A DNA stretch of 64,000 nucleotides. Origin: Lineus longissimus. Its lineage: Eukaryota; Nemertea; Pilidiophora; Heteronemertea; Lineidae. Within the stretch, counting starts at the first letter, position 1; every line of letters starts with the position of its first letter. The stretch is from positions 12,839,001-12,903,000 of the forward strand of contig NC_088326.1 in the NCBI RefSeq assembly GCF_910592395.1, given 5' to 3'. The notes under the pieces are model-generated. The model had not been told where the DNA came from. It did not search any database and worked only from the letters and a program-made list of their open reading frames with translations. Made by a program: the position numbers and the translations under genes. This document shows positions 52,283 to 62,802 of the stretch, in pieces.

Positions 52283-55200
52283 CTGTACCTCCAACAACGA
52301 CACTTTCGCTGGAGGATCTAGCGACGTATTCGCCGAATATTTATGAGGATGAATACGATGACCTTGAGGATTCAGATGACCTTGAAGTTGACCCCAGTGA
52401 CCCTAATGCATGCGTCTGCCCTGATGACGACGAGGAGGTCAATGCTGTAGAAAGGTAGGTCGCCATGGCAACTAGTGTTTTAAAACTATGATTGTATTGC
52501 AAACCTGGAATCATCTGGTCACCACTGATTATTATAATATCAAATTACGAAACGTTGAAATTGAATGTTTACCTTTAAGTCTGGTGGAAAATGGTGAATA
52601 GGGCAGGACCATTTGATAAAAGCTGCAGACTACCTTTTGCTTCCTTCCTCGTTGTCCAAATTCAAAAGCATCGTTCACTTTTCAGGTGGTGGCGACGGAA
52701 GCGAATACCATGGCGACGCCTTTACAGGACGAATCTAAAACTTGCTAGGTTGTTGAAATAAAACAACGTCTTTTTTTCTTTAACCCTTTATTAACTATTT
52801 TCTGTCTATGGGACTAGTGGTGGAAGTAGATGAATAAGTTTGGGCGGTACCTAACGTTGAGAGGGCAGGGGAGCTTAGGCAAGTGAGACTTTGGTTGTGG
52901 GATACTATGCAAACTTTTAGCTTGGCCATCTTTGTGTAACAGCATTAGAATGTGTCTTACTTCCCTACATTATACACAGGCACATGAAAATAAGAGCTCA
53001 ATACCCCCTCACAACTGACACGCCCCCCCCCCCCCCCCTCAACTGACAAGCACACCTTTATTGACCAGTTAAGGTGTGTTTGTAAGTCGATTTGGGGGCT
53101 TCTCAGTCGATGGGGGGGGGGACTATTGGGCTCTTATTTACAAGTGCCTGTACATTTGTGGCAGTTAGCCACTAAAGGGTAAATGGTTTGAAATTCCAAC
53201 CCATCCTGTACTAACTTTTTCATTTCTTCTAGGTAGAGTGTTCTAGCCAGTTTTGCCCTCACTAATATTTTTCTCCTTTCTTTATCTGTTGGAAGGACCG
53301 TTCATGTTTTAACTTCATAAGGAGAAGTCATCTGTATGTTTTAAAGTGGTCTTTTCCTGCTGAATGACTAGGCTGATGATAGGAACACACAGCCATTTCT
53401 TAAACACTGTCACCCTGGAGAATCAGTTCTCCAGATTGCTGAGAATCTTATAGCAATGTTTGTTATTCAAGGCAGGCCTTCCAACTTACTGAGCAGCCTG
53501 CCTTGGATATGGCTGTTGGAGAATGGCTGTATCACAAGAAAAAAAAAACAGATTTGCACTCATTGATCGATTTATTTGAATAACCCGTCTCGATCTGATG
53601 ACAGGGACAATGGGTGATATGAATAAAGACTAGCAATTGCTTTTACTGAAAACCCCATGTACATTTACACTAGGCCTTTCTGTACAAAACTGAAGTAAAA
53701 TCATTTACTAGTCTTTATTCATATCACCCAATATGTGATCATATGCATTAATTTTCGAGGTGAATTAACCAGGGAGATGATCTTGATATGAGGTGTTTTA
53801 CGATGAAGATCTTTGCAGGGAAAAGGCGCGCCAGGAACGCATCGAACGTCGTAAGATGCGACGCAGCAAGCGGAAGAATGCGCGAGCGGAGAAGGCTTTC
53901 AAGCCAGGTCGGAAAAAAGGGCGCAAGCGTGGCAAGGAACCGTGCAAGGAATCGAGTATGAAATGTTTCACGATGGACAATGATCATTGGCGGACAGCTC
54001 CAAAGTGGAAGTGTAGGTATCTGAATTAGGTCGAGCATCGTTGAAGGGGGTCGTGTACGAAATGATGTTGTTCTGAACTGAACAGGCCGTGATCTTATCC
54101 TATTACTATTCACTTTGGTTGTGATGTGTCATTTTGATAATGGATCATGTATTTATACCCTTGTTTCGACATTTCTTGAAATTTGTCAACATTGTTACTT
54201 TGTACACGATCCCTTTAGTTCTGTTATTGGTATTTGTCGCATGTTGTGTTAGACCCTACCATCTTAACTGGCATGATCCCCAAAGACTGGCGTTATGTAG
54301 CAAAATAGACAAGTTGACCCACGATAATATTAATACGGTACATCAAAAAGTCAATCCAATACAGTTCAGCTAACAATGCACTTGGTGGCAGGAAGCGTTA
54401 TAAAAGCGTATGAAGTGGTATATCTTCGCATCCCTAAAATTTGATATGGTTTCATTGCGGGAACGTTAGGCTTGTGTGCCGTGTAAGTCGGGAGGATGGC
54501 TGTGACCTCATTGAATATTTCTCCGCGCCCTTGTTGCCTGGTTGAGGAATGGAGAGTTTCTGCGGCAAGCACTCGCGTAGAATCAGTCACTGTTTTACTC
54601 AAATCACTTTACGTGCAATTGGGGTGTGTGCGATTTAACCTACATCGACTAAAGTACGGTCTTCCTAAACTTCATCGACTAAAGCTTGGTCTTCCTATTC
54701 TATTTGTCTATCTATAAATAGCTCGCCAAGATCCACATTGTGACGTGAAGGGTGTCGAGTGTCGCAGGATGGATAACGACCACTGGAAAACCAAACCGCA
54801 GTGGAGATGTAAGACATCAGCGGCCATCTTGTGATCATGTGACCATTTAGGTAGCCATGTTATGTCATATGACATGGCCTAATTTGATCATGTGACCATC
54901 TTTTGTTCATATGACCATATTGGTGGCCAATTTGTGTCATTTGACATTACCTTATTTGGTCATGTGACCAACCTGGCCGGCGGAATTGTGCTTTTGATTT
55001 GTGTTGGATGTAGAAGTGGTGTCACCTTGGAAATGACAGAACACACCCCTCTATTAAGGACAGCACTTGTCAGTCCCAAGGGTGTCCTCAATAGAGAGGT
55101 AGATGTGTGACACATACATTGAATGTTTAAGTGGAAAGTGTTATACATACATTGAATTTGTAAGTGGGAAGTGTAAACATACATTGAATTGTGGAAGTGT

Positions 55201-58200
55201 AAAACATTCATTGAATCTGTAGGTGGGATGTGTAATATATACATTGAATGTAAGTGGGAAGTGTAATGAATATACTGGATTTGTAAGTGGGAAGTGCATA
55301 GTTTCACTGGTGGAGTCAGTCCTACTGTAAACACATCTGAGCTATGATTTGGGGCCATTACTGTCACTGGCTTTCATGGTTCACCTAGTTGTTTGATTTA
55401 CAATGTCATTGAGCTTTTGTATGACAGTCACTGCAGTGCATGTTTGTCCACATATTCACTACTGTTTCAGTGATTATTACAAGCCAGTGTATTCCCTTTG
55501 TTGCCTGTGATTTTCTTAACGGCTGGTTAACAATAACAATTAACAAGCTTGAAATCTGACCACAGTTTCATACATGTAGGAACTTTATTGATATAACTTG
55601 TGTCGATTTCTGAGTAAATTTCCAATGTGATCCCATTTCTACACTGACACTGCCGAGAAAAATTTGCACTTTTTAGAAGTAAATTGATATACACACAAAC
55701 CTCCTTTTATCAATCCTGGTCACTTTTTTGATTCAATCCCATTTTTGGTTTACCAGTAGAATTTGTAGTAACCTCTAACTCAATACTCCTTTATAGGCCT
55801 TTGATTCAACACGATGGTTAGCAGAAGGCGGAATAACAAAATGTCCAGATTTGGCCTCAGGTTACCTATATGTAACCAAGCCAAGATGTGCTTATTCAGC
55901 GCATGTGTAACTGCATGGATTCAAGATGTGGAGAAAAATTATAAAACTTTTTCCAACCGCTGTGCTGACTCAAAGGCCTCAACAGAGTATTTAAAAACCT
56001 TCAACTTTCAATCTGAGTTTTAATTGTTGACATTACCTAAGGCCCTTTTCACTTTGGTCTGTGAATGTCATTAAAAACACATTACTTCAAATATGATGAT
56101 GATGATGATGATGATGATTGGAAGAGCGTGACTTGTCAGGGCTTGTGGTCGGTAGACAAATGGAATAGGTATACTTCATAGAGGGAAGGTTTTATCCACA
56201 ATCTTTGAAATTCTACTTCGAAAGGTATCTTTGAACAGTCGGAACAAGCTGTTTATGTTTTCCCCCTAGACCAAGCGAGGTGACGTTATACTGTTCTTAC
56301 TGCAGTGCTTGTTGCTTGGAAATCAACATACATGTATGCTTTGAATTTGGGATGCTTTCGAGATAAGTTTACTGTAAGAATGTTCGCGTTACGACTTGAT
56401 TCACAGCACGACTTGTGTTTGTCACAAAATTGTACTCTGTACCACATTTGAAGATGAGTGGAAGCAGTTATCTGCTAATGTTGAACAAGGTGTCCTCCTT
56501 GATGGGGTAATGTGTGGTCTGTGAGGTTGTATATTCATAAACTGTTTGTTTGTGCAGTTTTCCCTGTTCTGTGCTCACTGATGACCTAATGGGTGCCACA
56601 GAGTCGGTGTACCTTAGTTTGGCTTATTGGGTGCTTCTATATGACGCACCGTGTGAACTTTTCCTCTTGTACACATCACTGCACATGTGCCCTTTTGACT
56701 TGGTGTATAAAGAATAAACATGCTCATTTTGTTTGCCCAGTCACAAGGTCACACAGCCTATCGATACCAAGTCTCAGTTACTAACCATTCTGTATTGACA
56801 GATCCTTTTCCTAAAGTGTAATAGTCGGTGTATACCCATATATTCCCATGTTATTGTGCTAGCACGTTTTATCATTAACACTCACCGTAAACGATCATTA
56901 AAGAATAAGGTCTTAATGTCTCATACAAACAAATCCACTTGATCCATTTTTTCATTGCCATGTTCGTTTTTCAGTGGGTCCGTTCTGCTTCTGTGCCAAT
57001 TCGAACAACAACACATACTGGTGTTTGAGGACAATTAACGACACGCACAACTTCCTGTACTGTGAGTTCATCACCGGGTTTATCAGTTATTATGACCTCC
57101 TGAAGGATCCGAACCAGGTACGTAGCTCCCTCTTTACAGATGAACTTGACTGTAACACATGAGGGACAGTGTTGGTCTCTTAAAGCTGAACTGCACTTCT
57201 GAACAAATCCCACAGTTGATGAAACGGCCCTGAAGATTAACCATGTCCTCAATGTTTTTCCGGCTTGGGTAAGTTCCCGGCCTGATGTTGCCCTCCCCTT
57301 TTGGCACAACTTTATCTCTTCTTTTTCAGTTCCAAAATGCAGTTCGAGAGTTGGACTTTGGTATTCGACTCAAGCTGAGGATGCAGTTAGATAAACTCAA
57401 AAGATGTCGGGGAGCAAGAGAGTGCACCGTGAGATCACGGGGGTCAGATACAGGTGAGATATTGATGTTTTGTAAACAAATTTGTGGAATTTGTCAAAAG
57501 CTGCAAAAATATTTTATTGTTTGATATCCGAGTTGGAGAGCACATGGTAGGCCCTGTTTATGATGTGAAATATTGGTATTAACTTCAGATCTAGGCCTGC
57601 GTGCCTGAGTAATACAATAAAAAACTGATAATTTGCCTTTTACTTTACTTTATGTTCCAAGAAAGAAAGAAAGCCACCTTCGAAGTCATGAAATAATTCA
57701 TTATTTTTCCTTTAGATGGAGGCACTGTAGCCTAGTTGCTCCTTGAGAATGAGTGTCGGGAGCATTTCATCGTCCGGTGGTAGAACATGTCACGTTCAGT
57801 CAATACTGGAGCAGTATACCGAAGTGTCCTTCAAGATATAGGGAATTAACAAATCTTTTTCTGTCACGTTTCCAGGGAAACGATATGAAACAAAATGGCG
57901 GATGTCTTACAGACGTACTAATCACGCAAGATAACTGCTATTCATAGCCTAGGTATCTTCTGATTTATGTTGCGACTAATCTAATCTCATAGCTGTTGCT
58001 AAGCAATTCTAGCTGTTGCTAAGCAATTTGTTGCTGCCAAGCTAATCTAGCTGCTACTATGCAAGTCTGTTGCCAAGCAATACAAGCTCTTACTAAGAAA
58101 TTATACGGTTGCTAAGCATTTCTACATCCTTCGCAATTCTTGTTGTTGCTGAGCAATTTGTTTTCTTGGTGAGCTATTGGTTTCTTATTTTGAAACAATT

Positions 58201-59194
58201 CTGGTTGTTGCTCAGTGCTACTAACTGTTGCTAAGCATTCATGATCGTCGCTGAGCAATCTTGGTTGTTGCTAGGCAACACTTACTTTTCCCAAGCAGCA
58301 GGAGCTGTTGATAAGTAATACTAGCTGTTACTGTCTAGTTCTAGCTGTTCCTGAACAATTCTAGTTGTTGTTAGCCCTAACCCACTCTTTATTCAGGTGT
58401 TGACAATAACCCCCTGCGTCTTGTGTTCGTGTGATGTGTGATGTGTGCGTCAGTTCCTTAACCCTTCATTTTCGTTTGCTAGGTTAAGGAGGAGTACAAC
58501 TGCCTTCTTGTGCTTCGGCCATCCCAGTAGGAACAGCCTACAAGAGCCCCACAAATGAGCAGTCTTTGGCACTCATATGCGGGGTGCTTGAGCTTGTGAA
58601 AGTGCACTGCTTAATGACTTTGCTTTCTCTCCTCTAACCCCTTTATTTTGCAAGTTTCTCCACAGACACTCTAGCTGCTAATATCGATTTGACTCCACAT
58701 TAGTTAACCCATTCCGGAAAATGCTGACATTTGCGGAGCACCCTTAAAAATTAGACGATGGGCTAAATCTTTTGTGGGCTCTGCCTTACGTATGGTTGTA
58801 CCTTATAAATCCACACTATCATGGTTCAAGTAAATTAGAAGAAGTTGAATGATAAGTTTACCACTAAACCATCAGATGGGCAACTAAAAGAAAACTCATG
58901 AAAGTAATCAGGTATCAAGATATTGCTGATCACATCTGTTTGTGGCATTTTCATCTATGTCGCAAATATTTCTCAAACTTATTCAAGTTTTGTCTGACTT
59001 TAGGAATGGAAGAAGATGATTCTGGTGGTGACCAAAAGGGGGCAGGAGCATCTTCCCAGAAGCGACGGCCGGGTGACAGACTCGCTATACCAGACTTTGT
59101 GAAGAATTTCGGGACGAGAAAATCAGAGAGTGAGCGGGAGCGTGGATCTGGGCGGATGAATCTCAATGAAGAGGATTTACTTATTGCTGGTTAA
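46150..59194 (+). CDS. SULF: extracellular heparan sulfate 6-O-endosulfatase (SULF1/SULF2 type)
   Basis: Sixteen core exons (46150-46372, 46723-46962, 47244-47469, 47738-47833, 48511-48661, 49178-49353, 49686-49814, 50195-50393, 50581-50761, 51004-51051, 51562-51768, 51980-52454, 53819-54012, 56975-57117, 57330-57453, 59004-59194) join in phase into 1000 residues (vertebrate forms about 870). The secreted enzyme trims 6-O-sulfates from heparan sulfate and so tunes Wnt, FGF and BMP signalling. A signal peptide ([14 protein letters not shown]) is followed by the sulfatase domain: metal ligands in TDDQD (68-71), the formylglycine site CCPSR (C104), [11 protein letters not shown], and [12 protein letters not shown] (D333, H334). 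The basic hydrophilic domain has a furin-like RRKR (573-576), a KC...C segment with a helix (about 635-700) and an unusual Thr-rich run (about 704-735), then acidic residues. The C-terminal domain has [22 protein letters not shown] and THNFLYCEF. The last 60 residues are extra. Two optional exons are listed separately. Confidence 0.95.
46506..46688. mobile_element. CAGTGGAACC MITE, best full-length copy (183 bases)
   Basis: TA-flanked (46504-46505 and 46689-46690) with ends CAGTAGAATCTCTCT and GGGAGGTTCCACTG. A TA target and CAGT ends are the signature of Tc1/mariner-type elements. It lies in intron 1 of the endosulfatase gene, about 30 bases before the exon 2 acceptor. Confidence 0.85.
48256..48488. 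repeat. degenerate ~60-base tandem repeat
   Basis: About four units built around CTCAGCTGATAGATG and AACTAGAGGTCACTGTGCCA, in intron 4 of the endosulfatase gene. The last unit runs into the acceptor of exon 5. Confidence 0.6.
52686..52761 (+). CDS. SULF: optional endosulfatase exon: basic cassette or alternative terminal exon
   Basis: After a good acceptor (CACTTTTCAG) the phase 2 frame from exon 12 stays open and adds a very basic peptide ([20 protein letters not shown]). If read through, it stops at TAA (52759-52761), which is inside AATAAA (52757-52762), giving a shortened protein without the C-terminal domain. If the donor AG|GTTGTT at 52749 is used, the 63-base exon is symmetric (phase 2-2) and inserts 21 residues. 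Exon 12 can also splice directly to 53819 in frame, so this exon is not required. Confidence 0.5.
52977..53152. mobile_element. short palindromic MITE with poly-C and poly-G arms
   Basis: Left end ACAGGCACATGAAAATAAGAG and right end, read in reverse, ACAGGCACTTGTAAATAAGAG; both flanks include TA. The left arm has a C15 run and the right arm a G10 run at mirrored places. The arms almost touch near 53070. It lies in an intron of the endosulfatase gene. Confidence 0.65.
53611..53730. repeat. hairpin: 23-base perfect inverted repeat
   Basis: TGGGTGATATGAATAAAGAC at 53611 and its exact complement ending at 53730 flank a 74-base loop that pairs partly. It lies about 90 bases before the endosulfatase exon at 53819. 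It may be a MITE or a structured intronic RNA. Confidence 0.7.
54644..54700 (+). repeat. short direct repeat before the duplicated exon
   Basis: CATCGACTAAAG followed by GGTCTTCCTA occurs twice, 29 bases apart, just upstream of the acceptor at 54721. Confidence 0.6.
54722..54808 (+). CDS. SULF: optional endosulfatase exon, paralogous to the end of exon 13
   Basis: The 87-base exon (acceptor TATAAATAG, donor T|GTAAGA) is phase 1-1 and encodes [20 protein letters not shown] then KPQWR. This matches the last part of the core exon 53819-54012 ([19 protein letters not shown] then APKWK), with the same cysteines, DNDHW and the final split codon. It can be included after that exon without breaking the frame (+29 residues). 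It cannot follow exon 12 directly because a stop appears. The C-x-G-x-x-C arrangement here is closer to vertebrate endosulfatases than the core exon is. Confidence 0.6.
54835..54970. repeat. six TCATNTGAC words in 135 bases
   Basis: TCATGTGACC at 54835, 54888 and 54960, TCATATGACC at 54907, TCATATGACA at 54865 and TCATTTGACA at 54937. The spacing suggests a decayed tandem repeat. TCATGTGAC also matches the E-box of MiT/TFE factors. Confidence 0.55.
55045..55101. mobile_element. fragment of the CAGTGGAACC MITE
   Basis: CCCCTCTATTAAGGACAGC, then TGTCAGTCCCAAGGGTGTCC and CAATAGAGAGGT match the inner part of the element in reverse order. Confidence 0.5.
55117..55300. repeat. degenerate ~32-base tandem repeat, six units
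   Basis: Units read ACATTGAAT then GTAAGTGGGAAGTGTA with small length changes. It is in an intron of the endosulfatase gene. Confidence 0.7.
56091..56118. repeat. (GAT)n microsatellite
   Basis: Nine ATG/GAT triplets in a row. Confidence 0.85.
57991..58373. repeat. degenerate ~20-base tandem array (GTTGCTAAGCAAT)
   Basis: About 18 units of AGCTGTTGCTAAGCAATTCT with many substitutions, in the last intron of the endosulfatase gene. GTTGCTAAGCAA is partly self-complementary (TTGCT/AGCAA), so each unit can form a small hairpin. Confidence 0.75.
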
Positions 59195-59302
59195 AGGCTC
59201 AGTCGATCATTCGAAATTTTGAATTTGTAATTGAATTTGAGATTTTTACAATCATGTGAATATTGATCAAAAAGTTCAATAGTGCTGTTTAGTTCACGGA
59301 CA

Positions 59303-59308
59303 AATAAA
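59303..59308 (+). terminator. polyadenylation signal of the endosulfatase gene
   Basis: AATAAA about 110 bases after the stop codon at 59194. Confidence 0.5.
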
Positions 59309-60041
59309 TGCTCTACATACCAATTTTCATTGCACTGGTGTGTCTAGTTACTACTACAATACAGCCATGTTTTTTTATATTTATCAGTAATATAGGGCCT
59401 ACTTGAATGAACACCACCTTTAAAACATTTATCACTAGGCCATCCATCATAGGAACGTGTTGGCAAAAGTGGAAGTTTTTCAAATTGGCTTTAGAATTTG
59501 AATGTTGTAGTCGTTGGAAATCCCACCAATTCGGGCATTATCTAAGACCAATCTCAGATATTTCAGACTTTTATCGGATGCGACTTAGAAATCTCAGAAC
59601 AGTACCCACTTTCGTAGATTTCTGGGCTCCAGTTGGAAAGGAAGGATACTTTTAGGCATGCTGACACAAGTGGAGGTCTATCATCAGGGGCAAAATGCTG
59701 TTGAATTGAGAATATAAGTTTTGGGGCGGCGAATAACTGGGGGGGGGGGGGATGGATACGGTCATTGACTCAGACTGTGTCATATTTTAAACAATGTTGT
59801 TAGTAAAATGTAGATCATAAGGTGACAATATAAAGTATGTACGATAATTATTAATGTCAGTTTGTCTAACCGATGCTGTAAGCTCATTGTTGACTTGAAT
59901 TTAGTGACGGCTATCACAAATACCTTGCGGTGGGCATGGTTATGTCCAACAAATTCATCTGGCTGATTTCTGATAATTCCGGGGAAGATGTAAAGATGGG
60001 ATGTCTAGTCATCTCAACCTATCAACTTTGTTTATAATTCA
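59309..60041. other. intergenic stretch
   Basis: No gene seen. A G10 run lies at about 59741. Confidence 0.35.
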
Positions 60042-60372
60042 GGCCTCTAGTTAGTCTTCAGAGATGGTCAGTAGAGGCCTGCCAGCCCATTCAGCTTTGT
60101 TGTATGAAGGTAGAACTGTGTTTACAAAGGATATCCAAGCACCAGAGCTATTCAGTCACCAGGCCTCTAGTTATCAGACTTGGCAAAGGGTCATTAGAGG
60201 CCCAACAGCCCAATCCGCTTTGCTTTATGTAGATAGAAAAGTATTGACAATGGTTATCCAAACAGCAGATCTACTCAGGTAGCCAGGCTTCTAGTTATCA
60301 GACTTAGGAAAGGTTCACTAGAGGCCCAGTGGCCCAACAGCTACATTTTATGTAGAGAAAACTGTGCTAGAT
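60042..60372. repeat. ~122-base tandem repeat, about 2.6 units
   Basis: Units begin CAGGCCTCTAGTTA (60042, 60162) or CAGGCTTCTAGTTATCAGAC (60285) and share AGAGGCC, CAGCCCA and TTATGTAGA. It lies between the convergent ends of the endosulfatase gene and the minus-strand gene. Confidence 0.75.
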
Positions 60373-60565
60373 TCAGGCTTTGGTCAGTATAATAATTCCT
60401 ATAGAAAAACTTACCATTTAATGGTGTGCTTTTCCCTTTTGGAGGGAAGATGGGTTAACCTCGTAACCACAGTTTTCCCCTATCGCAATGTACATAGCGT
60501 GTGATGGCCAGTTCTATGTTCATGTAAAATAAATTTCATTGGTGTTTTTATATATATTGACTTAC

Positions 60566-60872
60566 TTAGGTTTTTTTCTTCGGTTTGTCCACAAAGAAAG
60601 GACTGCCAAGGCCCTTGTATGTCAGTGGCAGTTCCCACAAAAGATCTGCTAATCGATCTGACATCAATTCTGACATCCCCACACCAGACCCATGCCCCAC
60701 GACCACATCCTTATCAGTATTGCTAACCCTGTTCCCTTCGAGACGGCTATCATACAGCAATCGATCGAATTGTCGAAACCTTTCTGGGCCACCCTGTAGA
60801 GTTTCGTGAGTTTCCTCATCAGCCTCAGGTAGGCCAACGATTTTGATAGAACCCCAGCTGGCGCCATCTGAG
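60566..60872 (-). CDS. terminal exon of an unrecognised minus-strand gene
   Basis: On the minus strand, the acceptor CACTTTTTTAG at about 60873 is followed by one base finishing a codon and then 101 open codons to TAA (60568-60566). The sequence is clearly protein-like: SDGASWGSIKIVGLPEADEE, then GGPERFRQFDRLLYDSRLEG, and at the end DRLADLLWELPLTYKGLGSP with a lysine-rich terminus. No domain is recognised. It is convergent with the endosulfatase gene. Earlier exons should lie above 60873 but were not identified. Confidence 0.5.
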
Positions 60873-61020
60873 CTAAAAAAGTGGAACTACACGATTACTT
60901 TAAATTAAAAACTACCCGTCTTGAAGTGGAAGTCGTCCCCCCTTTTTAGTGGGAAACGGGGGGGCGAGCTATTCCATGAACCCCAATCATGGTGCTTGAC
61001 GACCGTTGCCGATCACAGCT

Positions 61021-61505
61021 ACCGCTCTCTCCATCATCACCGACGATATGTGCCGGTGCCGGTCGTGCGAGGTCGTTTCAACGTTTCAACGAAAAAGACG
61101 CAAGCCACTGCCGTACAGGTGTAATGTTTTTGAGTGTTTCTGTTTTTGAGTGTTTCCCCTCGTTGTTGGGGAACGCTCAAAAATAGATTGACGAGTTTTT
61201 CTGTGTATCCCCCCGATTGAAAAGTCATGGTCTCTCTAGCTGCCTATTGTTTGGAAACACTGAAACATGGGGAACAACCACAGATGTTACACCGGTCGTG
61301 TGAGGTCGTTTCAACGAAAAAGACGCAAGCCACTGCCGTACCGGTGTAACATCTGTGGTTGTTCCCCATGTTTCAGTGTTTCGTACGCGTGTTGAATATG
61401 TTGCGACTACCGCTCTCTCCATCATCACCAACGATATGTGCCGGTGCCGGCCGTGCGAGGTCGTTTCAATGAAAAAGACGCAAGCCACTGCCGTACCGGT
61501 ACCTG
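61021..61505. repeat. repeat cluster with a perfect 43-base hairpin
   Basis: A block (GTGCCGGTGCCGG, GTGCGAGGTCGTTTCAACG, AAAAAGACGCAAGCCACTGC) occurs three times, near 61050, 61297 and 61440. Around the middle copy, 61254-61296 and 61340-61382 are perfect 43-base inverted repeats (GAAACACTGAAACATGGGG against its complement), so the middle block is the loop. Frames here are open on both strands but look like repeat by-products. Confidence 0.85.
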
Positions 61506-61605
61506 AGAAAACTTGCCGTTTTAGGAAGGAGTATAAAAAGTATTGAACTGCTAGTTCGTCGTACAAGCTATATAATAGACGAAGAAAATCTCCACTCCGA
61601 CATGA

Positions 61606-61690
61606 AAGCCTTGGCGGTTCTGTGGTCAGAGTGTTGGGCTCTGGGTCAGGTGGTCACGGGTTCGAATACCGCTATACGTTTTTCACTCTT
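61606..61690 (+). mobile_element. tRNA-like SINE head
   Basis: Box A-like TGTGGTCAGAGTGTTGGG (61621-61638) and box B GGTTCGAATAC (61659-61669) are spaced as in a tRNA and followed by T runs (61679 on) that could end Pol III transcription. The acceptor ends do not pair, so it is not a functional tRNA gene. It probably marks a tRNA-derived SINE. Confidence 0.5.
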
Positions 61691-62296
61691 TTTTTCATTG
61701 CCTGTACCTTGTTCGAAATGAAAATCCTCGAGCGAATTTTTTTTCACAGGAGGCTCAGTTCGCCATGTTGAATTTATTATTTGCATGATCTAATTTGGAG
61801 AATGAATTCTTAAAAACCACGTGTTTTTTTATTGTTGGAACCGGAAACCTGGTCATCTATAAAGGAAGCGTTAGCACCGGCCGACCAAAAAACCGACGGC
61901 CCGAGTGACGTTTTTATTTCTTTGTGGAACTAGTCATTGACTGGAACCAGAACCAGAATGCAGGGTTACGTTCCCTTTGACAAATGAGGTTCGTCAAAGC
62001 AGAATTTTGTTGATTTTCTCGATGTGAGAGAGTTTTCACATAGTCTCGTCCCATCATTTTCTACCTCATTTACCTTCACCTGTGGCATTGCCATTTCTCA
62101 ATTAATTCATTGACCTAGATTTAAGATGTAAAAATCTTGTGATTCGCCACCTGATTGTGCCGCACAATATCCACGACATCATTCCTTGTAGTATTGTAAT
62201 CGTTTTGCTTGGCCGAACTTTGCTTTTGATATCTTTATATACTACATGAATATTCGCCGGGAAAACCTGAGCAAACACATACTGGAAAACATTAAC

Positions 62297-62373
62297 ATGT
62301 CTCAGTTTCGTATGGCACACGATGAGAGGGGGAGAAGACTGGGAAGATTATACGTCGTAACAATCGTTATCGG
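62297..62373 (+). CDS. candidate first coding exon of a membrane protein
   Basis: ATG in good context (AACATG) opens 25 codons, MSQFRMAHDERGRRLGRLYV then VTIVI, ending at the donor CGG|GTGAGT (phase 2). A basic N-terminus followed by a hydrophobic start fits a signal anchor. No following exon was identified. Confidence 0.35.
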
Positions 62374-62802
62374 GTGAGTAGGCCTCATCTTCATCACAGG
62401 CGCTTTCTTCTTCTCGTATTATCGGTGCTAGCAAGAGATAACAAGAAAAATTTGTCACGTTTTCTTGGAGTAATCAAGAATATAACGACGAATCCTTTTC
62501 ATGATATTCTCATGCTGTTGGGAAGATAAAATGATTGATTTCTCCCCAGAATAACCGTGGTGTGATTAGTTTGTGGTTTGGGGGGGGGGGCATAATTTGA
62601 TGGTATGGACCTATAAACTTGCCGCCTAGGTATTTCCCAGACGACCACTCTCCAGCGGCAACGTAGGACCATACAATGTATACACCCAATGGTTGTTGGA
62701 GAGTGTCTTAGTGCATTGTTGGAGAGTGTCTTAATGCACTGAACCCAGAGTATGCTTCAGACAACTTCGATCACGATGGACCCCAGACCGTAGATCGAAG
62801 TT

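Noticed and set aside
61225-61566. 113-codon minus-strand frame with repeated TAVACVFF peptides
   Set aside because: The peptide repeats reflect the DNA repeat cluster and its hairpin; there is no splice or start context.
61606-61690. Functional tRNA gene
   Set aside because: Box A and B are present but the acceptor stem does not pair; a SINE head is more likely.
62640-62730. Possible second exon after the candidate at 62297-62373
   Set aside because: The frame is open for only about 90 bases and no donor in phase was found.
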